From Bacteroidota bacterium (GTDB lineage Bacteria; Bacteroidota; Bacteroidia; Chitinophagales; Chitinophagaceae): 34,423 nt of DNA. The position numbers and the translations under genes are program-made. Positions 22,617 through 30,397 of this stretch are shown here, piece after piece; the first letter of the stretch is position 1, and each line of letters begins with the position of its first letter. The notes beneath the pieces are model-generated. The model worked only from the letters and a program-made list of their open reading frames with translations, was not told the origin of the DNA and made no database searches. Where the stretch lies: contig JAEZDR010000071.1 in the NCBI GenBank assembly GCA_023433265.1, positions 1 to 34,423 on the forward strand, written 5' to 3'.

Positions 22617-23738
22617 ATGAACGTTCCCTACGAAGTGTGGATTGCTTTGTTTGTGCTATTTTGTTTAACTGTTATAATCCAGTTGTTCTTTTTCCTTTTC
22701 TTCTTCAGGAGGCTTGGGTCTTTTACACAAAAACCAAAGACTGAAAGCCAGGAGTACCCCGTATCGGTAATCATATGTGCGCGGGATGAGGCAGAAAACC
22801 TGACGAAAAACCTTCCCGGCATTTTGGTGCAGAACTACAAAAGCACGCATGAAGTGATTGTTGTAAATGATAATAGCACTGATGAAAGCAAATATCTCCT
22901 CGACGAGTTTAAAAAGATGTTCAAGCACCTTAACCCGGTGCCGCTTACCCAGGAAGCTAAAATGATTCCCGGTAAAAAATTCCCTTTGTCCGTAGGAATA
23001 AAAAGCGCAAAGCACGAAATCGTTTTGCTCACAGATGCAGATTGCGTCCCGGCCTCTGAACATTGGATAAAGAAAATGCAGGACGGCTACCAGGACGGGG
23101 TTGAGATTGTACTTGGATACGGCGCATACCACAAAACACCGGGGGTATTGAACAAACTCATCCGGTTCGAAACTTTCCATACGGCTTTGCAGTACATGTC
23201 CTATGCACTCGCAGGCTATCCATATATGGGGGTAGGCAGGAACCTTAGCTATAAAAAGAACTTGTTTTTTACAAACAAGGGCTTCTCCTCTATCAACCAT
23301 ATCCCCGGCGGAGACGACGACTTGTTCATAAATAAGGTGGCGAACAAATACAATACGAACATTGTAGTGGATGCAGAAGCCCACACGCTCAGCGAACCAA
23401 AAAAGACATGGGATGAATGGTGGAACCAGAAATTCAGGCACTACACCACAGCAAGGTTCTATAATAGCAAGATTAAATTCTTCCTCAGTCTTTATACCAT
23501 ATCGCACGTCTTCCTCTATCCCCTGTTTATTATCTGCCTGTTCTTCAATTGGTGGCTTACACTTTCCATCTTTGCCCTCAGGGCAATTATTCAGGGAGTG
23601 ATTTATAACAAAACGATGAAGAAGCTAAACGAAGCAGATCTGTTTCCTTTCTTCATGCTGTTTGATATCTGGATGTTTATTTATTATTTCTTATTCGCCC
23701 CTGCACTATGGAAGAAGCCAAGCAAAAACTGGGACTAG
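22617..23738 (+). CDS. Family 2 glycosyltransferase, membrane-anchored
   Basis: 373 residues from the ATG of MNVPYEVWIALF. The in-frame extension upstream is cysteine-rich, not family-like and crosses the promoter box. One N-terminal membrane segment (about 7-31) is followed by a GT-A domain: PVSVIICARDEAENL, EVIVVNDNSTDES, LLTDADCVPA (the DxD-like metal site) and GGDDDLFINKVAN (acceptor-site acidic motif), with QKFRHYTTARFY at the (Q/R)xxRW position. Two or three C-terminal membrane segments follow (LSLYTISHVFLYPLFIICLF, IWMFIYYFLFAPALW). It probably extends a cell-surface polysaccharide or lipid-linked glycan; the sugar is unknown. Its last 31 bp overlap rsmG. Confidence 0.9.
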   Translation: MNVPYEVWIALFVLFCLTVIIQLFFFLFFFRRLGSFTQKPKTESQEYPVSVIICARDEAENLTKNLPGILVQNYKSTHEVIVVNDNSTDESKYLLDEFKKMFKHLNPVPLTQEAKMIPGKKFPLSVGIKSAKHEIVLLTDADCVPASEHWIKKMQDGYQDGVEIVLGYGAYHKTPGVLNKLIRFETFHTALQYMSYALAGYPYMGVGRNLSYKKNLFFTNKGFSSINHIPGGDDDLFINKVANKYNTNIVVDAEAHTLSEPKKTWDEWWNQKFRHYTTARFYNSKIKFFLSLYTISHVFLYPLFIICLFFNWWLTLSIFALRAIIQGVIYNKTMKKLNEADLFPFFMLFDIWMFIYYFLFAPALWKKPSKNWD

Positions 23739-24355
23739 TTACCAGCTACTTCGATGACTTTTCTGCTACCCAGTTGCAACAACTAGCGGGCCTGGAGGAG
23801 GTGTATAAGGAATGGAATGAAAAGATAAACGTCATCTCCCGGAAAGATATCGACAGCCTTTACCTCAAGCACGTTCTTCATTCGCTTAGCATAGCTGCTG
23901 TTATCGGTTTCAACGATGGTGTGGAAGTGATAGACATTGGTACCGGTGGAGGCTTTCCCGGCATACCCCTAGCTATCTTCTTTCCCAATGTAAAATTCCA
24001 CTTGGTAGATAGCATTGGCAAAAAGCTGAAGGTAGTACAGGCAGTGGCAGAACATATTGGCCTAGCCAATGTAACCACTCAACATACAAGGGCAGAGGAT
24101 ATCAAAAACCGCAAGTTCGATTTTGTTGTGTCACGAGCAGTTACGGAACTAAAGCAGTTATGGCATTGGAGTGCGCCGCTGATTAAGCGCGGCAAGGAGC
24201 ACGACCTGCCTAACGGACTCATTTGCCTAAAAGGCGGCGACTTAGCGCAGGAGATTTCGGATAGCGGTGTAAGGCCGAGAATTGTAGCAATAGACTCCCT
24301 TTTTCCGGAAGAGTACTTTCAAGAAAAGTATTTGTTGCATGTAAGCCACAAGTGA
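23708..24355 (+). CDS. rsmG: 16S rRNA (guanine-527-N7)-methyltransferase
   Basis: 215 residues. It methylates G527 of 16S rRNA using SAM. The motif EWNEKINVISRKDIDSLY is typical of RsmG. The SAM-binding loop VIDIGTGGGFPGIPLAIFFP is at about 76-95, followed by LVDSIGKKLKVV and the conserved VVSRAVTEL. The ATG at 23708 lies inside the end of the glycosyltransferase gene (31-bp overlap, different frame). This suggests translational coupling, although the products are functionally unrelated. Length is normal. In other bacteria, loss of RsmG gives low-level streptomycin resistance. Confidence 0.95.
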   Translation: MEEAKQKLGLVTSYFDDFSATQLQQLAGLEEVYKEWNEKINVISRKDIDSLYLKHVLHSLSIAAVIGFNDGVEVIDIGTGGGFPGIPLAIFFPNVKFHLVDSIGKKLKVVQAVAEHIGLANVTTQHTRAEDIKNRKFDFVVSRAVTELKQLWHWSAPLIKRGKEHDLPNGLICLKGGDLAQEISDSGVRPRIVAIDSLFPEEYFQEKYLLHVSHK

Positions 24356-24409
24356 TCTATCATTCTGAAGGAAGAATTTTCTTTTGTTACAGCCCGATAA
24401 GATCGTTTG

Positions 24410-25051
24410 TTATTTTTCTAAGCATCTAAATAATACTATCCCGGCACTCAAGTACACAAGCTGCCTTGGAAAGGTGAAGTGTATATACTCATTACTTCCC
24501 GGATCCGCATCAGCATAAATATGCATGCTACCCCTATTAACCTGGTATTCATAGCCTCCTCTTATAAAGAAGATCGAGTTAAAACGATACAATAGTCCCG
24601 CAGCGGCTGTAAAAGAAGGGTATTCTTTTATCTGCGCAATCTGCAAGTGATATAAGTTAACTCCTGCCGAAATTTCAGCTTCCAGTTTCTTATAGTTACT
24701 TTTCCATAGAGCATAAGTGGAAGTTAGTTCTAGCGGAAAAGTAACCAATGAATAGTTGTAACCATGTAATGGCTCATCTGATCTTGAAATCATTCCGCCT
24801 TGGAACCCAATACCCAATTTGTTATTGATGTTATACATTCCCCTTAGCTTTATCTTCAAGCCGGGTTTTGCAAAGTGTTTGTTCTTCATGTAAACAACAT
24901 TAATTGCAGGATTTTTATCTCCTGCCTTATACCGTTTTTCTTCATTGCCTAAGGAAATATCAGAACCTATATCTACGCTAAATAAAAACTTAGGTTGGCA
25001 AAAACAGTTACTTATAAGAAGGAAAGAAATTGCAGTTAAAAAAGTCTGCAT
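24410..25051 (-). CDS. Small outer-membrane beta-barrel-like protein, unknown
   Basis: 213 residues from the ATG of MQTFLTAISFLLISNCFCQ, a signal peptide; an ATG 13 codons upstream is less suitable. The mature part has alternating hydrophobic/polar strands and Gly/Tyr/aromatic-rich hairpins, for example GLKIKLRGMYNINNKLGIGF, LLYRFNSIFFIRGGYEYQVN and FPRQLVYLSAGIVLF, as in 8-strand porin-like barrels of Bacteroidota. I do not recognise a specific family. It stands alone; the 248-bp gap upstream contains adjacent hairpins (25141-25155 and 25157-25170) but no gene. Confidence 0.7.
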   Translation of the reverse strand: MQTFLTAISFLLISNCFCQPKFLFSVDIGSDISLGNEEKRYKAGDKNPAINVVYMKNKHFAKPGLKIKLRGMYNINNKLGIGFQGGMISRSDEPLHGYNYSLVTFPLELTSTYALWKSNYKKLEAEISAGVNLYHLQIAQIKEYPSFTAAAGLLYRFNSIFFIRGGYEYQVNRGSMHIYADADPGSNEYIHFTFPRQLVYLSAGIVLFRCLEK

Positions 25052-25299
25052 AGTCGAAGATTTGGTTGAAGGATAACAATTAAAGGTCATGCATCCTGCT
25101 TATTGTTACAATAATAATTGTCATAAAAACGCGATGATGAACCCACACCGTGGGTGAGGCTGCCCAGCCTTTCTGCATTCAGCCTCATTATTATTTTTGG
25201 CACCCGGGCCACCCCTCGAGAGCCAATGGAAAACTTTCCTCCTTACGATAAGATAGAGGAGAGTATTTGTATGAAGAAGGCACTGATTTAGTGGGCGGG

Positions 25300-26727
25300 C
25301 TAACATTCACTTAAGCCAAGCGGTATTTCCATTGCCAGGCCGCCTTCAGCAGTCTCCTTATACTTACCATTCATATCCTGCGCCGTTTCCCACATAGTGT
25401 TTACTACATTGTCCAAACTAACTTTTGCATAGTCCGGCGAACTTTGAAGGGCTAACTGAGATGCAGTAATTGCTTTGATTGCACCCATGGTATTCCGTTC
25501 AATGCAGGGCACTTGCACTAAGCCTCCAATCGGGTCACACGTCATACCGAGGTGATGCTCCATAGCAATTTCAGCAGCCATCATAGCTTGCCGTTGGGTT
25601 CCACCCAAACTTTCTGTAAGCGCAGCAGCAGCCATGGCAGAAGAAACACCTATCTCTGCCTGGCAACCACCCATGGCCGCAGAAATGGTGGCTCCTTTTT
25701 TAAAGATGCTGCCTATTTCAGAGGCTGTAAGAAGGAAGCGGATGATCTTTCCTTTATCATCACCACCGCCAAACAAAATATAGTATTGTAATACCGCTGG
25801 TATTACCCCGGCCGCCCCGTTGGTAGGTGCCGTTACAACTCTTCCAAATGAAGCATTCTCCTCGTTCACAGCCAGTGCAAAGCAGCTTACCCAGTCGAGT
25901 ATGTATTGAAAGCTCATGCCACCCGTTTGAATAACGTGCAGCCATTCGTCGTAATTGTTATAGGTACTGTCTCCAATAAGTTTTTGGTTCAGGTCATACG
26001 CCCTGCGCCGCACATTAAGCCCGCCCGGTAGAGTACCGTTAGTATGGCATCCCCTGTAGATGCATTCACGCATGGTTTCCCAGATACGCCAAACACCCTC
26101 CTTGGTTTCTTTCTCCGGCCGCCACGCTGCTTCGTTTTCTAAAACAACTCCGCTTATATTCAGGCCTGTTTTCATGCACCAATGCACAAGGTCGGCAGCG
26201 TCGTTTATAGGAAAGGGAAGATCTACTACGTCTTTGTTGGTCATCTTCTCATTCTCCTTCACTACAAAGCCACCACCAATGGAGTAATAGGTTTCGCTGA
26301 TAGTTTCACCGTTTTGATATGCTACAAGGAAGCTGAGCGCATTGGGATGGAATTGAAGCGTTTCACTAAAAAGGAATTGAAGCTGGCTCTCTATCTTGAA
26401 GGGGATAGTAACCGCTCCCCCTAACAGCAGTTTATCGTATGTTTCAATACTTTCTACTTTCTCAGCTATGCTGTCTACATCTATGGTAACAGGATCCTCC
26501 CCACAGAGACCCATTAAAACAGCGATGTCGGTACCGTGTCCTTTACCGGTCTTTGCCAGCGAGCCATATAATAAAACTTGCACCTCTTTTACCTGTTGAA
26601 GCCCGTGAGATGCTTTTATGGTTTCAAGCAACCTTAGTGCAGCACGCCACGGCCCCAGGGTATGCGAACTGGAAGGACCCACACCAATCTTAAACATATC
26701 AAACACCGAAATCGCTTCATGTGCCAT
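25300..26727 (-). CDS. sdaA: L-serine ammonia-lyase, iron-sulfur type, single chain
   Basis: 475 residues. It deaminates L-serine to pyruvate and ammonia with a catalytic [4Fe-4S] cluster. The N-terminal beta domain opens SVFDMFKIGVGPSSSHTLGPWRAA, the family signature. The alpha domain carries APTNGAAGVIPAVLQYY, and cluster cysteines are expected in GGCQAEIG, GMTCDPIGG and VQVPCIERN. Both domains are in one chain, unlike the SdaAA/SdaAB pair of Bacillus. A -7 box lies close to the start codon. It is monocistronic as far as can be seen. Confidence 0.95.
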   Translation of the reverse strand: MAHEAISVFDMFKIGVGPSSSHTLGPWRAALRLLETIKASHGLQQVKEVQVLLYGSLAKTGKGHGTDIAVLMGLCGEDPVTIDVDSIAEKVESIETYDKLLLGGAVTIPFKIESQLQFLFSETLQFHPNALSFLVAYQNGETISETYYSIGGGFVVKENEKMTNKDVVDLPFPINDAADLVHWCMKTGLNISGVVLENEAAWRPEKETKEGVWRIWETMRECIYRGCHTNGTLPGGLNVRRRAYDLNQKLIGDSTYNNYDEWLHVIQTGGMSFQYILDWVSCFALAVNEENASFGRVVTAPTNGAAGVIPAVLQYYILFGGGDDKGKIIRFLLTASEIGSIFKKGATISAAMGGCQAEIGVSSAMAAAALTESLGGTQRQAMMAAEIAMEHHLGMTCDPIGGLVQVPCIERNTMGAIKAITASQLALQSSPDYAKVSLDNVVNTMWETAQDMNGKYKETAEGGLAMEIPLGLSEC

Positions 26728-26734
26728 AGGTACA

Positions 26735-26742
26735 CAAATCTA
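26735..26742 (-). promoter_or_regulatory. -7 promoter box for sdaA
   Basis: Read leftward, TAGATTTG matches TAnnTTTG and ends 7 bp before the sdaA ATG (26725-26727). The leader would be very short or absent. Confidence 0.4.
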
Positions 26743-26796
26743 CTCAATAGAAACGCGAACGCTAAGCAGGCCTTGTTAATCTTCAGCCGTTTGCTG

Positions 26797-27453
26797 TCAC
26801 CTTTCTGCTAAACTGAATACTTTATCTAAGCTATAAGTGTTTAACCCTTCTTCGGTATTCTTCGCAGCGTTTATCATTGCCTTGGCAACTGTAGCCCCTC
26901 CTATAGGCCTGTATTTTTTAAAAAGGCCTAGCTTATTGAAAAAGGTTAAAGCTTTATAGGCAGTTTTCTCACCTGTGCGCGTTTGCTCACGTTCTCCCAC
27001 CAGCAGTCCCGGCTGCAGCAAGCTTATAAGCTGGAAAGGTAATTTGGCAACAGCAGCTTCAAGTTCTCCTTTCATGCGGCTGTAAAAGATCCTGGACTTT
27101 GCATCTGCACCTGCTGACGAAACTAACACGTAAACAGGCACACCATTATTTGCGGCCGCAGCGGCAAAATTATATTGGTAGGTGTAATCAATCTTGTATT
27201 GGTTCTGCTGGCTGCCCGCTTGCTTTATCGTAGTACCTAGTGCAGAAAACAACACATCTCCTTTCACTAACTTCTGCCACGATGCAGGTTCATCGAAGTT
27301 GATCAGATGGGTTTCAAGCTTCCCATGTGCAATTCCAGGATATCGCCTCACAAACGCAATAACACGGCTATATCCATCATCCAATAAAAGCTGCTGTAAA
27401 AGATTGCGGCCTACCAGGCCTGTTGCCCCCACCACTAAAGCTACTTTTCCCAT
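26797..27453 (-). CDS. NAD(P)-binding atypical short-chain dehydrogenase (HTATIP2/TIP30-like)
   Basis: 218 residues from the ATG of MGKVALVVGATGLVGRNLL; twelve upstream in-frame codons are not family-like. The Rossmann dinucleotide motif is GATGLVG at residues 9-15. VLFSALGTTIKQAGSQ is a typical extended-SDR strand and loop. VLVSSAGADAKSRIFYSRMKGELE contains the Ser/Tyr/Lys triad pattern (YSRMK as YxxxK) and closely resembles TIP30-type proteins. The reaction is unknown. It lies 90 bp downstream of fusA on the same strand, separated by a strong terminator, so it needs its own promoter. Confidence 0.85.
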   Translation of the reverse strand: MGKVALVVGATGLVGRNLLQQLLLDDGYSRVIAFVRRYPGIAHGKLETHLINFDEPASWQKLVKGDVLFSALGTTIKQAGSQQNQYKIDYTYQYNFAAAAANNGVPVYVLVSSAGADAKSRIFYSRMKGELEAAVAKLPFQLISLLQPGLLVGEREQTRTGEKTAYKALTFFNKLGLFKKYRPIGGATVAKAMINAAKNTEEGLNTYSLDKVFSLAER

Positions 27454-27489
27454 AATCGGAAGGTATTGAAATGATATAACATCATTCAA

Positions 27490-27520
27490 GCAAAAAGGCT
27501 GCCTTTAACCGGCAGCCTTT
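27490..27520 (-). terminator. Intrinsic terminator downstream of fusA
   Basis: A perfect 10-bp stem, AAAGGCTGCC / GGCAGCCTTT, with a 7-nt loop. Read leftward the second arm runs directly into a T tract (TTTTT), so it terminates fusA transcription. Confidence 0.9.
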
Positions 27521-27543
27521 GCTATTCATCTAAACAAAACTGA

Positions 27544-29694
27544 TTATTCTTCTACTTTCACTTTGCCCTTGCTCTTTGCTATTACTTCTTCAGCAATGTT
27601 GTTTGGAGCAGGCGAGTAGTGAGAGAACTCCATAGTAGAGGTAGCACGGCCAGAGCTCATAGAACGAAGCTGGGTTACGTAACCAAACATTTCGCTCAAC
27701 GGAACTTTAGCTTTGATAACCTGAGCGTTTCCACGGGTGTCCATACCTTCCATCATACCACGACGGCGGTTAAGGTCACCTGTTACATCACCCATGTATT
27801 GGTCTGGTGTTACCACTTCCACTTTCATGATTGGCTCAAGTAACACTGGCTTTGCTTTACGGCCGGCTTCACGGAAACCACCTTTCGCACAAAGTTCAAA
27901 AGACATGGCATCAGAGTCAACCTGGTGGAACGAACCATCAAATATCCTCACCTTCATGCTCTCCACAGGATAACCTGCAAGAACACCGGTGCCCATTGAG
28001 CTCTCAAAACCTTTTTGGATAGCCGGGATAAATTCACGGGGAATAGATCCGCCAAATATGTCGTTTACAAACTGGAAGTGTTTGCCGGGATTTGCTTCCA
28101 ACCACTCTTTGTCAGCAGGGCCGATCTCGAATTGGATGTCGGCGAATTTACCGCGTCCACCGGTTTGTTTCTTAAGTACTTCCCTATGCTCAACTTTGCT
28201 GTGGAAGGCCTCTTTATAAGCAACCTGTGGGTTACCTTGGTTTACTTCAACCTTAAACTCGCGACGCATACGGTCTACAATAATTTCCAGGTGAAGCTCA
28301 CCCATACCTGAAAGAATCGTTTGCCCGGTATCCTCGTCAGTTTTAACGCGAAGTGTAGGATCTTCTTCTACCAGTTTGGCGATAGCCATACCCATCTTAT
28401 CCACGTCAGCCTGTGTTTTAGGCTCAACCGCTACGGAGATTACAGGTTCAGGTATGAACATGTTCTCCAATACAATCGGATGGTTCTCATCGCAAAGGGT
28501 ATCACCTGTTTTGATTTCTTTGAAACCAACAGCCGCGCCAATATCACCGGCTTCAATAAAGTCAATCGGGTTTTGCTTGTTAGCAAACATCTTCAGGATA
28601 CGGCTGATACGCTCATTCTTACCACTGCGCATGTTCTTAACATAGCTACCTGCATCAAGATGACCAGAATAGCACCTGAAGAATGCCAGGCGGCCCACAT
28701 AAGGGTCAGTCATAATCTTGAAAGCCAATGCAGCGAAAGGTGCTTTAGGATCTGCCTTTCTTGTTATTTGATTTCCCGTTTCAGGATCAGTTCCGGGAGT
28801 ATCTTCAATATCCAATGGTGATGGCAGGTAGCGACACACTGCATCAAGTGCAGTTTGAACTCCTTTGTTCTTGAACGAAGAACCACACATCATTGGAACA
28901 ATGCTAAGATCGATTGTTGCCAAACGAATAGCTTCATGAACCTCTGCTTCGCTGATGCTGTTAGGATCGTCAAAAAACTTTTCCATCAGTTTGTCATCAT
29001 ACTCAGCAACGGCTTCAATTAGCTGGCCCCTCCAATACTCAACGTCTTCAACCATGTCTTCAGGAACCGGGATCTCGTCAAAGGTCATTCCCTCCGTTTC
29101 GGCATGCCATACAATTCCCTTCATTTTGATAAGGTCAACCACGCCTTTGAAGTTGTCTTCCGCTCCTATCGGTAACTGGAGAGGAACTGCCTTTGCGCCT
29201 AACATCTCCCTTACCTGGTTTACCACCATCAGGAAGTCGGCACCTGCACGGTCCATCTTGTTTACGAAACCAATACGCGGAACCTTGTAACGGTTAGCCT
29301 GGCGCCAAACGGTTTCGCTCTGTGGTTCTACGCCGTCAACAGCCGAAAACAGGGCAATTAGTCCATCCAGTACACGCATACTACGCTCTACCTCTACAGT
29401 AAAGTCCACGTGGCCCGGAGTATCAATAATGTTGAAATAATACTTTTTAGTATCTGCAGTCGGCTTACCCAACACTGTTGGGAAGTTCCACTGACAGCTT
29501 ACGGCTGCTGAGGTAATGGTAATACCTCTTTCTTTTTCCTGCTCCATCCAGTCGGTGGTAGCAGCACCTTCGTGTACTTCTCCAATCTTATGGATCATAC
29601 CAGTGTAACGCAATATACGCTCGGTAGTAGTGGTCTTACCTGCATCAATGTGAGCGGCAATTCCGAAGTTTCTTTGCAATCTCAAGTCAGCCAT
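27544..29694 (-). CDS. fusA: Translation elongation factor G
   Basis: 716 residues from the ATG of MADLRLQRNFGIAAHIDAGK; 17 in-frame codons upstream cover the promoter and are not EF-G. The GTPase motifs are G1 AHIDAGKTT, G2 region ERGITITSAA, G3 DTPGHVD and G4 NKMD. The rest follows normal EF-G order through domain II, domain III (LSGMGELHLEIIVDR), domain IV and domain V (ESMKVRIFDGSFHQVDSDAMSFE; YVTQLRSMSSGRATSTMEF). It catalyses ribosomal translocation and helps in recycling. It is not beside rpsL/rpsG or tuf here, which is unusual for the canonical gene. Length and conserved domain V suggest a functional EF-G. Confidence 0.96.
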   Translation of the reverse strand: MADLRLQRNFGIAAHIDAGKTTTTERILRYTGMIHKIGEVHEGAATTDWMEQEKERGITITSAAVSCQWNFPTVLGKPTADTKKYYFNIIDTPGHVDFTVEVERSMRVLDGLIALFSAVDGVEPQSETVWRQANRYKVPRIGFVNKMDRAGADFLMVVNQVREMLGAKAVPLQLPIGAEDNFKGVVDLIKMKGIVWHAETEGMTFDEIPVPEDMVEDVEYWRGQLIEAVAEYDDKLMEKFFDDPNSISEAEVHEAIRLATIDLSIVPMMCGSSFKNKGVQTALDAVCRYLPSPLDIEDTPGTDPETGNQITRKADPKAPFAALAFKIMTDPYVGRLAFFRCYSGHLDAGSYVKNMRSGKNERISRILKMFANKQNPIDFIEAGDIGAAVGFKEIKTGDTLCDENHPIVLENMFIPEPVISVAVEPKTQADVDKMGMAIAKLVEEDPTLRVKTDEDTGQTILSGMGELHLEIIVDRMRREFKVEVNQGNPQVAYKEAFHSKVEHREVLKKQTGGRGKFADIQFEIGPADKEWLEANPGKHFQFVNDIFGGSIPREFIPAIQKGFESSMGTGVLAGYPVESMKVRIFDGSFHQVDSDAMSFELCAKGGFREAGRKAKPVLLEPIMKVEVVTPDQYMGDVTGDLNRRRGMMEGMDTRGNAQVIKAKVPLSEMFGYVTQLRSMSSGRATSTMEFSHYSPAPNNIAEEVIAKSKGKVKVEE

Positions 29695-29718
29695 ACAGCT
29701 TAGTAAATTTTTGGAGCG

Positions 29719-29726
29719 CAAAGGTA
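29719..29726 (-). promoter_or_regulatory. -7 promoter box for fusA
   Basis: Read leftward, TACCTTTG followed by CGC matches TAnnTTTG and lies 24 bp upstream of the fusA ATG. It indicates that fusA has its own promoter here. Confidence 0.5.
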
Positions 29727-29802
29727 GGAGAATTTCAGGAAGCATTTATATAAATATTCTCCAAAAGCAACCGTAAGCAATGCCTGATGCCGATGTTAGG
29801 CG

Positions 29803-29955
29803 TTACTTCACATATGATATTTTTTCATCAAGCAGTGTTTTTACCGATCTTTTCCAACTGCTGAGATTTGTATCCAGGGACTTAGTCCGCAGATTTGCTC
29901 GCGATCTCCAGACAGATCGTTGCGCAGCTAATATACTTCCCGCCGGTACGCGCAT
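29803..29955 (-). CDS. Possible small basic protein (50 aa), doubtful
   Basis: ATG 29953-29955 to TAA 29803-29805 encodes 50 residues beginning MRVPAGSILAAQRSVWRSR and ending LLDEKISYVK, rich in Arg, Lys and Ser. There is no clear ribosome-binding site, and the plus strand is open over the same stretch. The segment also holds an inverted repeat, CGATCT-N6-AGATCG (29902-29919). It lies upstream of fusA in the same orientation. It could be a real small gene, a remnant, or chance. Confidence 0.2.
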   Translation of the reverse strand: MRVPAGSILAAQRSVWRSRANLRTKSLDTNLSSWKRSVKTLLDEKISYVK

Positions 29956-30007
29956 CCTTGCTTTTATGGTCCACTCTCCGCACTAGCTATTGCAGACTAC
30001 TTTAAGG

Positions 30008-30081
30008 CCGGGTGCCGATGTACCATGGAGTCATTACCGATACATTGGAGATACCCTAAAGAGATATCGGGTAACACCCGG
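30008..30081. repeat. Long interrupted stem-loop
   Basis: The left arm CCGGGTG+CCGAT (30008-30019) pairs with ATCGG (30066-30070) and CACCCGG (30075-30081). That gives 12 bp broken by a 4-nt GTAA bulge, enclosing a 46-nt loop. It lies in the 703-bp gap 29695-30397, just left of the 11-bp array, and no flanking gene reads into it directly. Confidence 0.55.
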
Positions 30082-30120
30082 ATGGTGGGTTAAGTGTATG
30101 CGGAGTGATGTTTAAGGGTA

Positions 30121-30230
30121 GTCGTGTGATCGTCGTGTGATCGTCGTGTTATCCTTGTCTTGTTTTAGTGTTACCCGCCTGTGATCTGTGCATGATCTAA
30201 GTGTGATAGCCGCATCACCTCCCCATGATA
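30121..30230. repeat. 11-bp-period array (GTCGTGTGATC), about ten units
   Basis: Units at 30121 and 30132 are identical and the unit at 30143 differs by one base. Units 4 and 5 (30154, 30165) are diverged. Units at 30176, 30187, 30198 and 30220 still carry (G/A)TGAT(C/A) in the same 11-bp phase. No credible gene covers it. The remaining right part (30231-30397), before the alcohol dehydrogenase gene, shows nothing that I can name. Confidence 0.75.
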
Positions 30231-30397
30231 AGAAACCAGGCTCATCCAGGTTAGCTGGAGGAGCATTGATCAAAAGGCGCAATAGTGCCAGGTAGAAACT
30301 GTGAGGAACACTGTTAAACTCAACTTTTTGCCATAGTCCCGGCAAATTTTTTGTCCGGCTTACAACCTATTGACATATAAACAATCAAATATAGCTT

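Noticed and set aside
23708..23738. Assembly error because rsmG overlaps the glycosyltransferase gene by 31 bp
   Set aside because: Both reading frames are intact and family-like across the overlap; overlaps of this size occur in compact operons.
24356..24409. Terminator after rsmG (ATTCT-GAAGGA-AGAAT followed by TTTCTTTTG)
   Set aside because: The stem is only 5 A/T-rich base pairs; too weak to call.
25099..25170. Hairpins (TTATTG-TTA-CAATAA, ACCCAC-ACC-GTGGGT, AGGCT-GCCC-AGCCT) as a terminator for sdaA
   Set aside because: Read in the sdaA direction none is followed by a T tract, and they lie 130 bp or more beyond its stop codon; the role is unclear.
30112..30345. 77-codon minus-strand ORF
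   Set aside because: Its second half is a translation of the 11-bp array (a period not divisible by three), and no start signal is visible.
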